From assembly GCF_037977055.1 (NCBI RefSeq), contig NZ_CP150274.1, forward strand, positions 62,001-126,000: 64,000 nucleotides of DNA. Reading direction: 5' to 3'. This document shows positions 26,481 through 34,473 of the stretch, piece by piece. Position numbers and translations under genes: made by a program. Position 1 is the stretch's first letter; each line of letters begins with the position of its first letter. The notes beneath the pieces were generated by a model, which ran no database searches, was not told where the DNA came from, and saw only the letters and a list, made by a program, of their open reading frames with translations. Source of the DNA: Paenibacillus sp. FSL K6-1096 (GTDB lineage Bacteria; Bacillota; Bacilli; Paenibacillales; Paenibacillaceae).

Positions 26481-27365
26481 ATGGAAAGAGCGCTCTCGGA
26501 TAAGAAATTAATCGCATTGTTTCTGGTGCCTGGCTTAACGGTGTTCCTGGTCTTCTATTTCGTGCCGATCCTTATGACGGCGTATTACAGCTTCCAGGAG
26601 TGGGACGGAATTAACCCGATGGCCTTCGTGGGACTGGACAATTACACCAAGATGTTCACCGCAGATAAAAGCTTCTGGCAGGCGGTATGGAACAGTGTGG
26701 CCTTCCTGCTGACAGGCGTGTTCGTGCAGCTTCCGCTCTCGTTCGGCCTGGCGCTGCTGGTCTCCCGTAAGATGAAGGGACGCAAATGGTTCCGCAATAT
26801 TTACTTTTTCCCGGTGGTCATGTCAACGACGATGGTCAGTCTGCTGTGGGTCAAAATTTACGATCCGAACATCGGGATGCTGAACACGCTGCTGGAGGCT
26901 GCTCACCTGGGCAGCTGGGCCCAAGCATGGCTTGGAGATACCAAGACGGCACTCTTGTCTGTTCTGATCGTAACAACCTGGCATTATGTAGGCTATAACA
27001 TGCTGATCCTGTTCGCAGGTATCCAGGGCATCTCGGAGCAGTATTATGAGGCCGCGAAGCTGGACGGAGCCGTCGGCTGGAAGGCCGTCCGTTATATCAC
27101 GCTTCCGTTATTGTCTGATGTGCTGCGGATCTGTATCGTGCTGAACGTGATCTACGCGCTGAAGACCTTTGAAAGTGTGTATGTGATGACCAACGGCGGA
27201 CCGCTGCATTCCACGACAATGATAGCCTTGAAAATGTTCCAGGAAGCCTTCCTGAAGCAGAACTTCGGCTACGGCAGCGCGCTGGCTGTGTTCATGGTGC
27301 TGGAGTGCCTGGTCATTGCCTGGGCGCTGAATAAAGTGCTGACCCGTGAAAAAATCGAATATTAA
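26481..27365 (+). CDS. Sugar ABC transporter permease (MalF/UgpA-like)
   Basis: A 294-residue membrane permease with about six helices and the ATPase-contact loop EAAKLDGAVGWKA near residue 190. I chose ATG 26481, preceded by TAGGTGG. The longer frame from TTG 26439 begins within the intercistronic hairpin. It is the first of two permeases; no ATPase gene is present in the operon. Confidence 0.9.
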   Translation: MERALSDKKLIALFLVPGLTVFLVFYFVPILMTAYYSFQEWDGINPMAFVGLDNYTKMFTADKSFWQAVWNSVAFLLTGVFVQLPLSFGLALLVSRKMKGRKWFRNIYFFPVVMSTTMVSLLWVKIYDPNIGMLNTLLEAAHLGSWAQAWLGDTKTALLSVLIVTTWHYVGYNMLILFAGIQGISEQYYEAAKLDGAVGWKAVRYITLPLLSDVLRICIVLNVIYALKTFESVYVMTNGGPLHSTTMIALKMFQEAFLKQNFGYGSALAVFMVLECLVIAWALNKVLTREKIEY

Positions 27366-27377
27366 GGAGGACCGGAC

Positions 27378-28205
27378 ATGCTGAAGAGTACCAAAAACAC
27401 AGGCGTCTATCTATTGATGAGCCTCATTGCCGTCCTCCAGTTGTTCCCGCTCTATTGGCTTGTGGTAAGTGCATTTAAGGATAATTCGGAGATTATCGGC
27501 GGAGTGGTCTGGGCGCTGCCCAGTAAATGGCGGTTCAGTAATTTCTCAGAGGCCTGGGTAAGCGCCAAGGTCAATCAATACTTTTTCAACAGTGTGTCAG
27601 TTACGCTGATTACCCTCTTTTTCGTACTGCTGTTTGCTTCGATGATGGCTTACGCGCTGACACGGATGAAATTCAAATATAACGGACTGATTCTGTTCAT
27701 TCTGCTCATGGGGGTCATGGTGCCGATTCATGCCACGCTGATCCCGCTGTTCATGATCCTGAAGAATCTCGGCATTCTCAGCTCGCGGCTGTCCATTATC
27801 CTGCCATACATCGCTGTGAATCTGCCGATTGGCGTCTACATGCTGTCGGCGTTCCTGCGGAGCATGCCGAAGGAGCTGGAGGAGGCCGCGTTCATCGACG
27901 GCTGCGGGGTGGTGAAGTCCTTCTTCAAGGTCGTGCTGCCGCTGCTGAAGCCGCCGCTGGCCTCAGTAGCGATCTTCGTGTTCCTCGCCGTGTGGAATGA
28001 GCTGCTGATGGCGGCAACCTTCATTCAGAAAGAGACTCTGCGGACGCTGCCACTCGGGTTGATGAACTTCAGCGGCCAGTATAGTATTAGCTGGGGACCG
28101 CTGGCCGCAGCGATGGTGATCTCCACGTTGCCGATTCTGCTCGCTTATGTGCTGTTCAGCGAACAGATGGAGAAGAGCTTCACCGCTGGCGCAATTCTGA
28201 AATGA
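27378..28205 (+). CDS. Sugar ABC transporter permease (MalG/UgpE-like)
   Basis: A 275-residue partner permease with the loop EEAAFIDGCGVVKS near residue 170 and six predicted helices. AAGGAGG precedes the ATG, 12 bp after the first permease. It completes the CUT1-type importer. Confidence 0.9.
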   Translation: MLKSTKNTGVYLLMSLIAVLQLFPLYWLVVSAFKDNSEIIGGVVWALPSKWRFSNFSEAWVSAKVNQYFFNSVSVTLITLFFVLLFASMMAYALTRMKFKYNGLILFILLMGVMVPIHATLIPLFMILKNLGILSSRLSIILPYIAVNLPIGVYMLSAFLRSMPKELEEAAFIDGCGVVKSFFKVVLPLLKPPLASVAIFVFLAVWNELLMAATFIQKETLRTLPLGLMNFSGQYSISWGPLAAAMVISTLPILLAYVLFSEQMEKSFTAGAILK

Positions 28206-28229
28206 AGAGACGGAAGAAGGGGGAACAAG

Positions 28230-29837
28230 ATGATGGAAACGGCAGCAAGCCGTAACCTATGCAAAATCGTGATTATTGCTACCTCGGATGTTCATGGCAA
28301 TCTGTGGGGCTACCGTTATGAAGACGGACTCGATACAGCAAATGACGGACTAGCCAGAGTAGCCGCATATGTCCGGGAGCTTAGAGAGAGCGGGACAGAG
28401 ATTCTGCTGATCGATAACGGTGACGTATTCCAGGGAAATATGCTGACTGACGATGTCTACAATAAACGGCCGGAGGACAGGCATCCGGTCGCGGCAGCAC
28501 TGAATGCCATGGGCTATGCCGCACTGACCCTGGGCAACCATGAGTTTAACTTCGGTCTTGGCCTGATTGAGCGGATCAGGCAGGAGCTGAGCTTCCCGGT
28601 GCTTGCGGCAAATGTCTGGGATGCGGAAGGCAGACCGTTTACAGAGCCGTATGTGATCATTGAGCAGCACGGCATCCGGATTGCGGTCATCGGACTGACG
28701 AATCCCAATGTTCCGCGCTGGGATGGAAGCAAGGTTGAGAGCTTAAGATTCGGACATATGGCCGAAACTGCGCAGGCGGTTGCCGCCTCGCTCCGCGCGG
28801 AAGGGAAAGCGGACGTGATAGTGATTAGCGCCCATGCGGGCATGGTCGCAGAATTCGATGAAGAGGGCGGCTCGGATGCTGCAGGACGGATTGCGGAGCT
28901 TGTTCCAGAAGCCGATGTGCTGCTGGTCGGCCACATGCATATTACCGTGAACCAGCGTATCGGGAATACCGTCATTGGAGGGCCGCGGGACCGGGGGCGG
29001 GAGGTCGTCCGCTTCGATCTGACGCTGGAGTTGGACGGCGGCCAGCCCAAGGTCGTGAACCGTGAGGTTACGGTGGTAGATATGAGCGGCTGGGAGCCGG
29101 ACCCGGAATTCCGCAGTCTGGTTACAGAGGCACATGAAGAGACTCTCCGGTTCATTGCCGAAGGCGGCGCAGGCTCTTCAGTAGAAGGAGAGGGCGGCAT
29201 TCTGGGGTATGCGGCTGCGGATTTCCAGCCTGAAGAGACGGCCGGTCTGCCGGCGGGACGGGTGCAGGCTACGGCGGTCATTACCTTGATCCAGCGGGCC
29301 ATGCTGGAGGCCAGCGGAGCGGATGTTGCCGCTACAAGCCTGTTCAACGACAAGGCCGATCTGAAGCAGGGACCGCTGACGTATGCCGATGTCTACCGCA
29401 TTTATCCTTTTGACAATGTGCTCTATGTCGTTACGGTCACCGGCAAGGAGCTGAAGGCTTATATGGAAGCTTCCGCTGCCCATTTCCGGCAGTGGCAGCC
29501 GGGAGACACGAATATCGCCGCCGATCCTGAGGTGCCGAGCTATCTCTACGATATGTTCGCCGGGATCGAATATCAGATTGATATCTCCCAGCCTGCCGGA
29601 CGGCGGATCATTCATCTAAAATACAAGGGCAGACCGCTTGCGGATACGGACGAGTTACAGCTTGCCGTCAACAATTACCGCTACAGCAGCCTGCTGAAGG
29701 CCTCAGGACTGGTCAGCGCCGTCAAGCATTGGGAGTCGGACTGCAGCGTCCGCGATATGCTGGTGCATTACATCCGGGAGCGCCAGACGATCGCACCGGA
29801 GGTAGATCAGAACTGGTCTATTGTAGGGATGGATTGA
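28230..29837 (+). CDS. Bifunctional metallophosphatase/5'-nucleotidase family protein, cytosolic
   Basis: A 535-residue protein. An N-terminal calcineurin-like metallophosphatase domain (about residues 10-235) has the metal motifs TSDVHGN, DNGDVFQGN, GNHEFNFG, SAHAG and GHMH. A C-terminal 5'-nucleotidase domain (about 330-510) follows. Most relatives are secreted or wall-bound, but this one has no signal peptide and no anchor, so it should act in the cytosol. It is 24 bp after the sugar permease gene and ahead of a terminator, suggesting that the imported ligand is a phosphorylated or nucleotide-like compound. That link is inference. Confidence 0.85.
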   Translation: MMETAASRNLCKIVIIATSDVHGNLWGYRYEDGLDTANDGLARVAAYVRELRESGTEILLIDNGDVFQGNMLTDDVYNKRPEDRHPVAAALNAMGYAALTLGNHEFNFGLGLIERIRQELSFPVLAANVWDAEGRPFTEPYVIIEQHGIRIAVIGLTNPNVPRWDGSKVESLRFGHMAETAQAVAASLRAEGKADVIVISAHAGMVAEFDEEGGSDAAGRIAELVPEADVLLVGHMHITVNQRIGNTVIGGPRDRGREVVRFDLTLELDGGQPKVVNREVTVVDMSGWEPDPEFRSLVTEAHEETLRFIAEGGAGSSVEGEGGILGYAAADFQPEETAGLPAGRVQATAVITLIQRAMLEASGADVAATSLFNDKADLKQGPLTYADVYRIYPFDNVLYVVTVTGKELKAYMEASAAHFRQWQPGDTNIAADPEVPSYLYDMFAGIEYQIDISQPAGRRIIHLKYKGRPLADTDELQLAVNNYRYSSLLKASGLVSAVKHWESDCSVRDMLVHYIRERQTIAPEVDQNWSIVGMD

Positions 29838-29852
29838 AATAGTAGATTAGAG

Positions 29853-29890
29853 AGTCTGCAATGCTAGATTGCAGGCTTTTTTATTTTTTC
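29853..29890 (+). terminator. Terminator after importer/nucleotidase operon
   Basis: CTGCAAT-GCTAG-ATTGCAG followed by GCTTTTTTATTTTTT. The sequence matches the terminator at 21905 except in the loop and tail. Confidence 0.88.
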
Positions 29891-29934
29891 TATAAAATGA
29901 TGCCATTTTTAACTTTATACAGCATAAACATTCA

Positions 29935-29964
29935 TTGACAGTTCGGGAGCGGGTGGACGATAAT
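29935..29964 (+). promoter_or_regulatory. Sigma-A promoter opening the biosynthetic cluster
   Basis: TTGACA (29935-29940), an 18-bp spacer and GATAAT (29959-29964). It lies about 60 bp upstream of the first cluster gene. Confidence 0.7.
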
Positions 29965-30025
29965 TTAGTAGATTCATAGTGTAAATTATGGAAACCGGAG
30001 CTAACCAATCTTCAAGGAGGCGGGT

Positions 30026-30703
30026 ATGGAAGCAACCTATGATCTGTTTACCCTCAAGACACAGTGCATGACCTTTCTTAATTATGCTTATCTCGGTATA
30101 GACAAGACCACCCGCAAAGCTTTTGTGGTTGATCCGTCCTGGGATGTATCGCAGCTGATTCAGATTCTGGAGGGGCATGGGGCTTCCCTGGCGGCTGTAC
30201 TGCTGACCCATTCTCATTTTGACCATACCAATATGGTGAGCAAGCTGGAAATGCTCTATCGTCCCGCAGTCTATATATCCAGAACAGAAGCGGATTATTA
30301 CAAATACAGGTGTGCACGGCTCCGGACGATCGGGGACATGGACCGGATTTGCATCGGCGATACCGAGATCACCTGTCTGGTGACGCCGGGGCATACCCGG
30401 GGGAGTACCTGCTACTGGAGCGGGAATAATCTGTTCTCGGGGGATACCGTGTTCATTGAAGGCTGCGGACTGTGTGACAGCGACGGGGGATCGGCGGAGG
30501 ATATGTATTACAGCCTGCACCGGCTGATCCGGCTGCTGCCGGCTCATGTGAAGGTGTTCCCGGGCCACTCCTTCGGCGATCCCCCGGGCAAGGAGATGAG
30601 TTATCTATATAAGAGCAATCTCTATTTCCAGATTGACGACATCAATCATTTCGTGAAATACCGGAACCGGAAGAACAATACGCGAATCTTCGATTTCAAA
30701 TAG
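30026..30703 (+). CDS. MBL-fold metallo-hydrolase (PksB-like)
   Basis: A 225-residue glyoxalase II-like metallo-beta-lactamase-fold hydrolase. All metal ligands are present: THSHFDH (His62, His64, Asp66, His67), His123 in TPGHTRG, Asp140 in LFSGDT and His181 in FPGH. In the bacillaene-type clusters of Bacillus a comparable hydrolase (PksB) precedes the acyltransferase gene, as here, and is thought to act on thioesters, perhaps in editing. AAGGAGG precedes the ATG. It is the first gene of the cluster. Confidence 0.85.
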   Translation: MEATYDLFTLKTQCMTFLNYAYLGIDKTTRKAFVVDPSWDVSQLIQILEGHGASLAAVLLTHSHFDHTNMVSKLEMLYRPAVYISRTEADYYKYRCARLRTIGDMDRICIGDTEITCLVTPGHTRGSTCYWSGNNLFSGDTVFIEGCGLCDSDGGSAEDMYYSLHRLIRLLPAHVKVFPGHSFGDPPGKEMSYLYKSNLYFQIDDINHFVKYRNRKNNTRIFDFK

Positions 30704-30730
30704 GATAGAGATGAGAAGGAGGCAGTGTAG

Positions 30731-31618
30731 ATGAGGGCTTATTTATTCCCCGGGCAGGGCGCTCAGTTCATCGGTATGGGGGCCACTCTGTTCCAGGAGT
30801 TCCCTGAATATACCGCAATTGCTGACCGGGTATTGGGCTATTCTATTGAGGAATTGTGTCTGAGGGACATCAACAAGCAATTGGATAATACCGCTTATAC
30901 ACAGCCAGCCCTCTATGTGGTTAATGCATTGTCCTACCTGAAGGAGGTCCGGCAATCCGGGTCAGTACCAGATTTCGTAGCCGGGCACAGCTTGGGCGAA
31001 TACAGCGCATTGTATGCGGCGGGGGTGTTCGATTTCGAGACCGGACTGAGGATTGTTCACCAAAGAGGCGCGCTGATGAGCATGGCAACCGGCGGCAGCA
31101 TGGCCGCTGTCATCGGACTGCGGGCGGAAGACATCCTGCGGATTCTGGCGGAACACCGTCTGGACAAGCTGGATATAGCCAACCTGAATACGCCTAAGCA
31201 GATTGTCCTCTCCGGACTTGCGGAGGACGTGGAAGCCGCCAAGGCCGTCTTCGAGCAGAACGGTGCTGCAGCTTATGTCATTCTGAATGTCAGCGGAGCC
31301 TTCCATTCGCGCTACATGCGCGCTTCGGCGGTCCAGTTCCGGGAGTATCTTAACCAGTTCATGTTCGCCCCGCCGTCCATTCCGGTCATTGCCAACCTGA
31401 CCGCACGTCCCTATGCCAGTAATGATGCTGTGCATTATATGACCGAGCAGATGACCAGCAGTGTCAAGTGGATCGAATCCGTCCGCTACCTCATGGGCAG
31501 ACATTCCGGTATAGAGCTGATCCAGATCGGTCCGGGACATGTCATCGAGGGCATGGTCAGCAAAATCAAACGGGAAACAGAGCCGCTGGACGCGGCCTGG
31601 ATCATAGAAGGGAAGTGA
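30731..31618 (+). CDS. Discrete malonyl-CoA:ACP acyltransferase (FabD/PksC-like)
   Basis: A 295-residue stand-alone acyltransferase. The nucleophile is Ser87 in GHSLGEYSA, with Arg112 in HQRG and catalytic His192 in GAFHSRY. It would load malonyl units onto the cluster's carrier protein at 36966. The next gene encodes the phosphopantetheinyl transferase, so this unit supplies both activation and loading. It is not the housekeeping fabD locus, since no plsX or fabG-acpP neighbours are seen. Confidence 0.9.
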   Translation: MRAYLFPGQGAQFIGMGATLFQEFPEYTAIADRVLGYSIEELCLRDINKQLDNTAYTQPALYVVNALSYLKEVRQSGSVPDFVAGHSLGEYSALYAAGVFDFETGLRIVHQRGALMSMATGGSMAAVIGLRAEDILRILAEHRLDKLDIANLNTPKQIVLSGLAEDVEAAKAVFEQNGAAAYVILNVSGAFHSRYMRASAVQFREYLNQFMFAPPSIPVIANLTARPYASNDAVHYMTEQMTSSVKWIESVRYLMGRHSGIELIQIGPGHVIEGMVSKIKRETEPLDAAWIIEGK

Positions 31619-31628
31619 ACTGACAACG

Positions 31629-32399
31629 ATGCAACCTACAGCCTTCAATGGTCAATACCCAACCTATCTCACGGAGACAGTAAGAACAATGAGCCTGGAG
31701 CTGGGGAGCAAGGAAGAACCATACCGGCTGAAACTAAGCGTAGTCTCGCTGCAGCCGGAAGGTGAGCCGCTAGAGTATCTGAGCAGCGAAGAGAAGGAGA
31801 CGTATTTCGGCTTCCAGTATCCAAGAAGACGGAACAGCTATTTGCTCGGGAAGCTGGCGGCTAAGACCGCTGTGGCAGAGGAAGGCGAAGATCTGTCCGG
31901 AATTCAGATCGAACACGGAATTCTATGTCAGCCACTGGTGGCCGGAAGGAGCAGGAAGGTTACGATTACCCATTGCGATTCGCTGGGGGCAGCGGTCGGT
32001 TATGATCCTCGCCTGCTGGCGGGCGTGGACATGGAGCTGGTGGATGAGAAGGCGGCGGAAGCAATCCGGAGAATTACAAGCAGGGAGGAAGAGGCGCTGT
32101 TGCCGGAGCTGGCAGCATCGGCTGCACTGACGCTGCTCTGGACAGCCAAGGAGGCGATGTCGAAGGTGATTCAGACCGGGTTCACGGTTCCTACCGAGCT
32201 GTTCGAGATTAAGGCATGTACCTTTATCGGCAGGGCAGTGATCAGCCAGTTCAGGAATTTCCCGCAATTCCAAGCGGTCTCCATCCTGCGGAAGGAATAT
32301 GTATATACACTTGTGCTGCCTGCCAAGGTCATAAGCGGTTCTGCAGAAGCCCGGCTGCTGCAAGGTCTGCAGGAGCTGCTGCCGGACGGGGCGGGGTGA
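31629..32399 (+). CDS. Sfp-type 4'-phosphopantetheinyl transferase
   Basis: About 256 residues (236 if translation starts at ATG 31689; neither start has a well-spaced ribosome-binding site). It would attach the phosphopantetheine arm of CoA to the serine of the cluster ACP. Diagnostic elements are the Mg-binding GVDMEL block (near residue 137) and WTAKEAMSK (near residue 180), the WxxKEA motif. It follows the acyltransferase gene by 10 bp. Its stop lies within a perfect hairpin shared with the convergent gene. Confidence 0.88.
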   Translation: MQPTAFNGQYPTYLTETVRTMSLELGSKEEPYRLKLSVVSLQPEGEPLEYLSSEEKETYFGFQYPRRRNSYLLGKLAAKTAVAEEGEDLSGIQIEHGILCQPLVAGRSRKVTITHCDSLGAAVGYDPRLLAGVDMELVDEKAAEAIRRITSREEEALLPELAASAALTLLWTAKEAMSKVIQTGFTVPTELFEIKACTFIGRAVISQFRNFPQFQAVSILRKEYVYTLVLPAKVISGSAEARLLQGLQELLPDGAG

Positions 32400-32413
32400 A
32401 GCTTATTCACCCC
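32393..32413. terminator. Hairpin spanning convergent stop codons
   Basis: GGGGTGAA-GCTTA-TTCACCCC is a perfect eight-pair stem that overlaps the stop codons of the PPTase gene (+) and the NAT-like gene (-). There is no strong T-run, so it may stall or stabilise both transcripts rather than terminate efficiently. Confidence 0.55.
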
Positions 32414-33224
32414 ATATTGGTGTGCCCAGAGATTCCAGGGTTTCTACAGCTTCATGAACCGGGAGATTCGCCATCCCGAACTCATGATGCACAATATCCT
32501 TAATCTCCTGAATGGATTGCAGCTTCATCTGCTCCTGGCTCTCCTGATAGCGGATGGTGAACGTATTATTGACAATCGACAGCGAGCGCTGCCGGTCCGG
32601 CTGCCACAGATAGACCCGCAGGATGGTGGTGAACAGACGCTGCGGCTCATTGCTCCAATGAATCAGCTTATGTACTTCCGGCAAGCCTGCACGCTCATAG
32701 GGACGGAATACCCAGTGATGCTGTTCCTTGCCGGTAATACCGTGCACCAGATGGAATTTCAGCTTATTGTTGGGGTCAGGATATCCCTTAATTTGGGATT
32801 GGTGAATCGTAAGCTCATGGTTCCGGGAGATCTCCATCGGATAATAAGAGGGATGCCCCAGCGATACATCCGTATAATAGAGCCGGTCTGAGAGCCTCAC
32901 AATTGTCGCCAGATGCGAAGCATATTTGATAGGATATGCCTCAAAGCCAAGCTCCTGCAGCAGCTTGCAGAAATAATAATTGCCCGTGTGGCACACGCCT
33001 GAGTAATCGAATCTGTACATATGATCCATATAGACTTCCGGCGGGGGAAGGTAGAACTGCTGTTCCTCGAAGTTTTTAAGATAATGCAGCTTGGAAATAT
33101 TCTCAAAAGCCAGACGGGTCATCCGCGACCTGACTAATTGTTGCAGATAGTCCAGGCCGGTCGGCTGCACATCCATGCCTATCCGCTTCAGGTACATCAC
33201 AGCCCATGCTGAAGGAGTCCCCAT
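32403..33224 (-). CDS. Arylamine N-acetyltransferase-fold protein, possible amide synthase
   Basis: A 273-residue protein with the fold and catalytic triad of arylamine N-acetyltransferases: Cys78 in SGVCHTGNY, His104 in ASHLAT and Asp119 in YTDVSLG. The RLAFENI block near residue 37 matches the usual PFEN region. In ansamycin clusters such proteins (RifF) release the polyketide by forming an amide. Here it could join the acyl chain to an amine, for example an amino sugar, or close a lactam. I chose the start at 33224, which follows GCGAGGA and sits 4 bp after the stop of the KS gene; the longer frame to 33266 overlaps that gene. Confidence 0.75.
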   Translation of the reverse strand: MGTPSAWAVMYLKRIGMDVQPTGLDYLQQLVRSRMTRLAFENISKLHYLKNFEEQQFYLPPPEVYMDHMYRFDYSGVCHTGNYYFCKLLQELGFEAYPIKYASHLATIVRLSDRLYYTDVSLGHPSYYPMEISRNHELTIHQSQIKGYPDPNNKLKFHLVHGITGKEQHHWVFRPYERAGLPEVHKLIHWSNEPQRLFTTILRVYLWQPDRQRSLSIVNNTFTIRYQESQEQMKLQSIQEIKDIVHHEFGMANLPVHEAVETLESLGTPIWGE

Positions 33225-33228
33225 CCGT

Positions 33229-34473
33229 TTATCCTCGCTTATATTTAGCAATGACCAGAGACGCATTCTGTCCGCCCATGCCGAAGGAATTGGTAAGGGC
33301 TGTCTCTATGTCCGCAGGTTTCGCTATATTGGGAGTATAGTTGAGGTCACACTGGGGATCAGGGGTTCTGTAATTTATTGTCGGCGGAATGAACCCGTTA
33401 TTCAGGCTGAGAATGGTAACCAGCGTCTCCATAGCCCCGGCGGCTGTCATCAGATGGCCATGCATCGACTTGGTGGAGCTGATATCCAGTTGCCCGGAGA
33501 GGCTGCCGAAGACCGCCTTGACCGCTTCGGTCTCATGCTTGTCGTTCTTGGGTGTTCCGGTTCCATGGGCGTTGATATAGCCGATAGCGTCCAGCGGCAC
33601 CCCGGCATCCTCTATAGCCCGCCTCATGGACAGAATCATCCCCAGGGAAGACTCATGCGGGTCTGTGATGGAATAGCCGTCCAGCGAGCTGCCGTATCCC
33701 TGTATCTCCGCATAGATTGGCGCTTGTCTGCGCAGCGCATCCTCTTCCCGCTCCAGAAGGAACAGAACCGAGCCCTCCCCGATCGTAAAGCCGTTCCTGT
33801 TCAGATCAAACGGGGAGCAATTCTCCCGGCAATCCGCCTTCGTAGGCTCCAGTGCACCGAGCCGGCAGAGTCGGGCCAGGGACATCGGGTCCAGCTTGGA
33901 GGAGACTCCTCCGGTAATCACCGCATCGGCATCCCCCGATCTTAGCGTAAGCATGGCGTCGCCAATCGCCTGGGCGGAAGCAGCACAGGTGCCGAAATTC
34001 GCTATGCACGGACCCCCTATGCCGAAATCACGGGCCGCATGATAGAACATATACGATGGATGATTGGCGAGCAGCGTCTCCAGCTCCATCTTTGCTGAGG
34101 CAGGCCGCTCTTCATTAACATAGGCGTACAGATACTGGAGGTCTTCAGGGGTGGAGGTATTGGGGTCAGTGCCCACCATCAAGCTGATGCGTTCGGGAGC
34201 ATAGAACCTTCCCGGGCTGCTGGTGTCCAGCAGATCCTTCACGCAGGAATAGAACAGCTTGAAGATCAGATTGCCGGATACGGGGTACTGAATCCCGTTC
34301 AGCTCTTGATCGTCAATCATAGCGGCATGCTTAACGGGCAGACTGCCCACCTGATACCGTTCAATCGGCCTGATCCCTGAATGACCCGCCTTCAGATTGG
34401 CCGTAATGGATTCCAGATGATTACCCAGAGGGGTAATAGCGCTTATTCCGGTCACTACAATTTTGCTTCTCAT
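33229..34473 (-). CDS. Beta-ketoacyl-ACP synthase (catalytic KS)
   Basis: A 414-residue FabF-type ketosynthase that condenses malonyl-ACP with the growing chain. The full Cys-His-His set is present: Cys163 in GTCAASAQA, His303 in NAHGTGT and Lys335/His340 in STKSMHGH. The start overlaps the stop of the degenerate KS gene by 4 bp (ATGA), the arrangement expected for a KS-CLF heterodimer made in equal amounts. It is divergent from ordinary FabF; for example, residues 50-150 have many substitutions and a long polar stretch. Confidence 0.9.
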   Translation of the reverse strand: MRSKIVVTGISAITPLGNHLESITANLKAGHSGIRPIERYQVGSLPVKHAAMIDDQELNGIQYPVSGNLIFKLFYSCVKDLLDTSSPGRFYAPERISLMVGTDPNTSTPEDLQYLYAYVNEERPASAKMELETLLANHPSYMFYHAARDFGIGGPCIANFGTCAASAQAIGDAMLTLRSGDADAVITGGVSSKLDPMSLARLCRLGALEPTKADCRENCSPFDLNRNGFTIGEGSVLFLLEREEDALRRQAPIYAEIQGYGSSLDGYSITDPHESSLGMILSMRRAIEDAGVPLDAIGYINAHGTGTPKNDKHETEAVKAVFGSLSGQLDISSTKSMHGHLMTAAGAMETLVTILSLNNGFIPPTINYRTPDPQCDLNYTPNIAKPADIETALTNSFGMGGQNASLVIAKYKRG

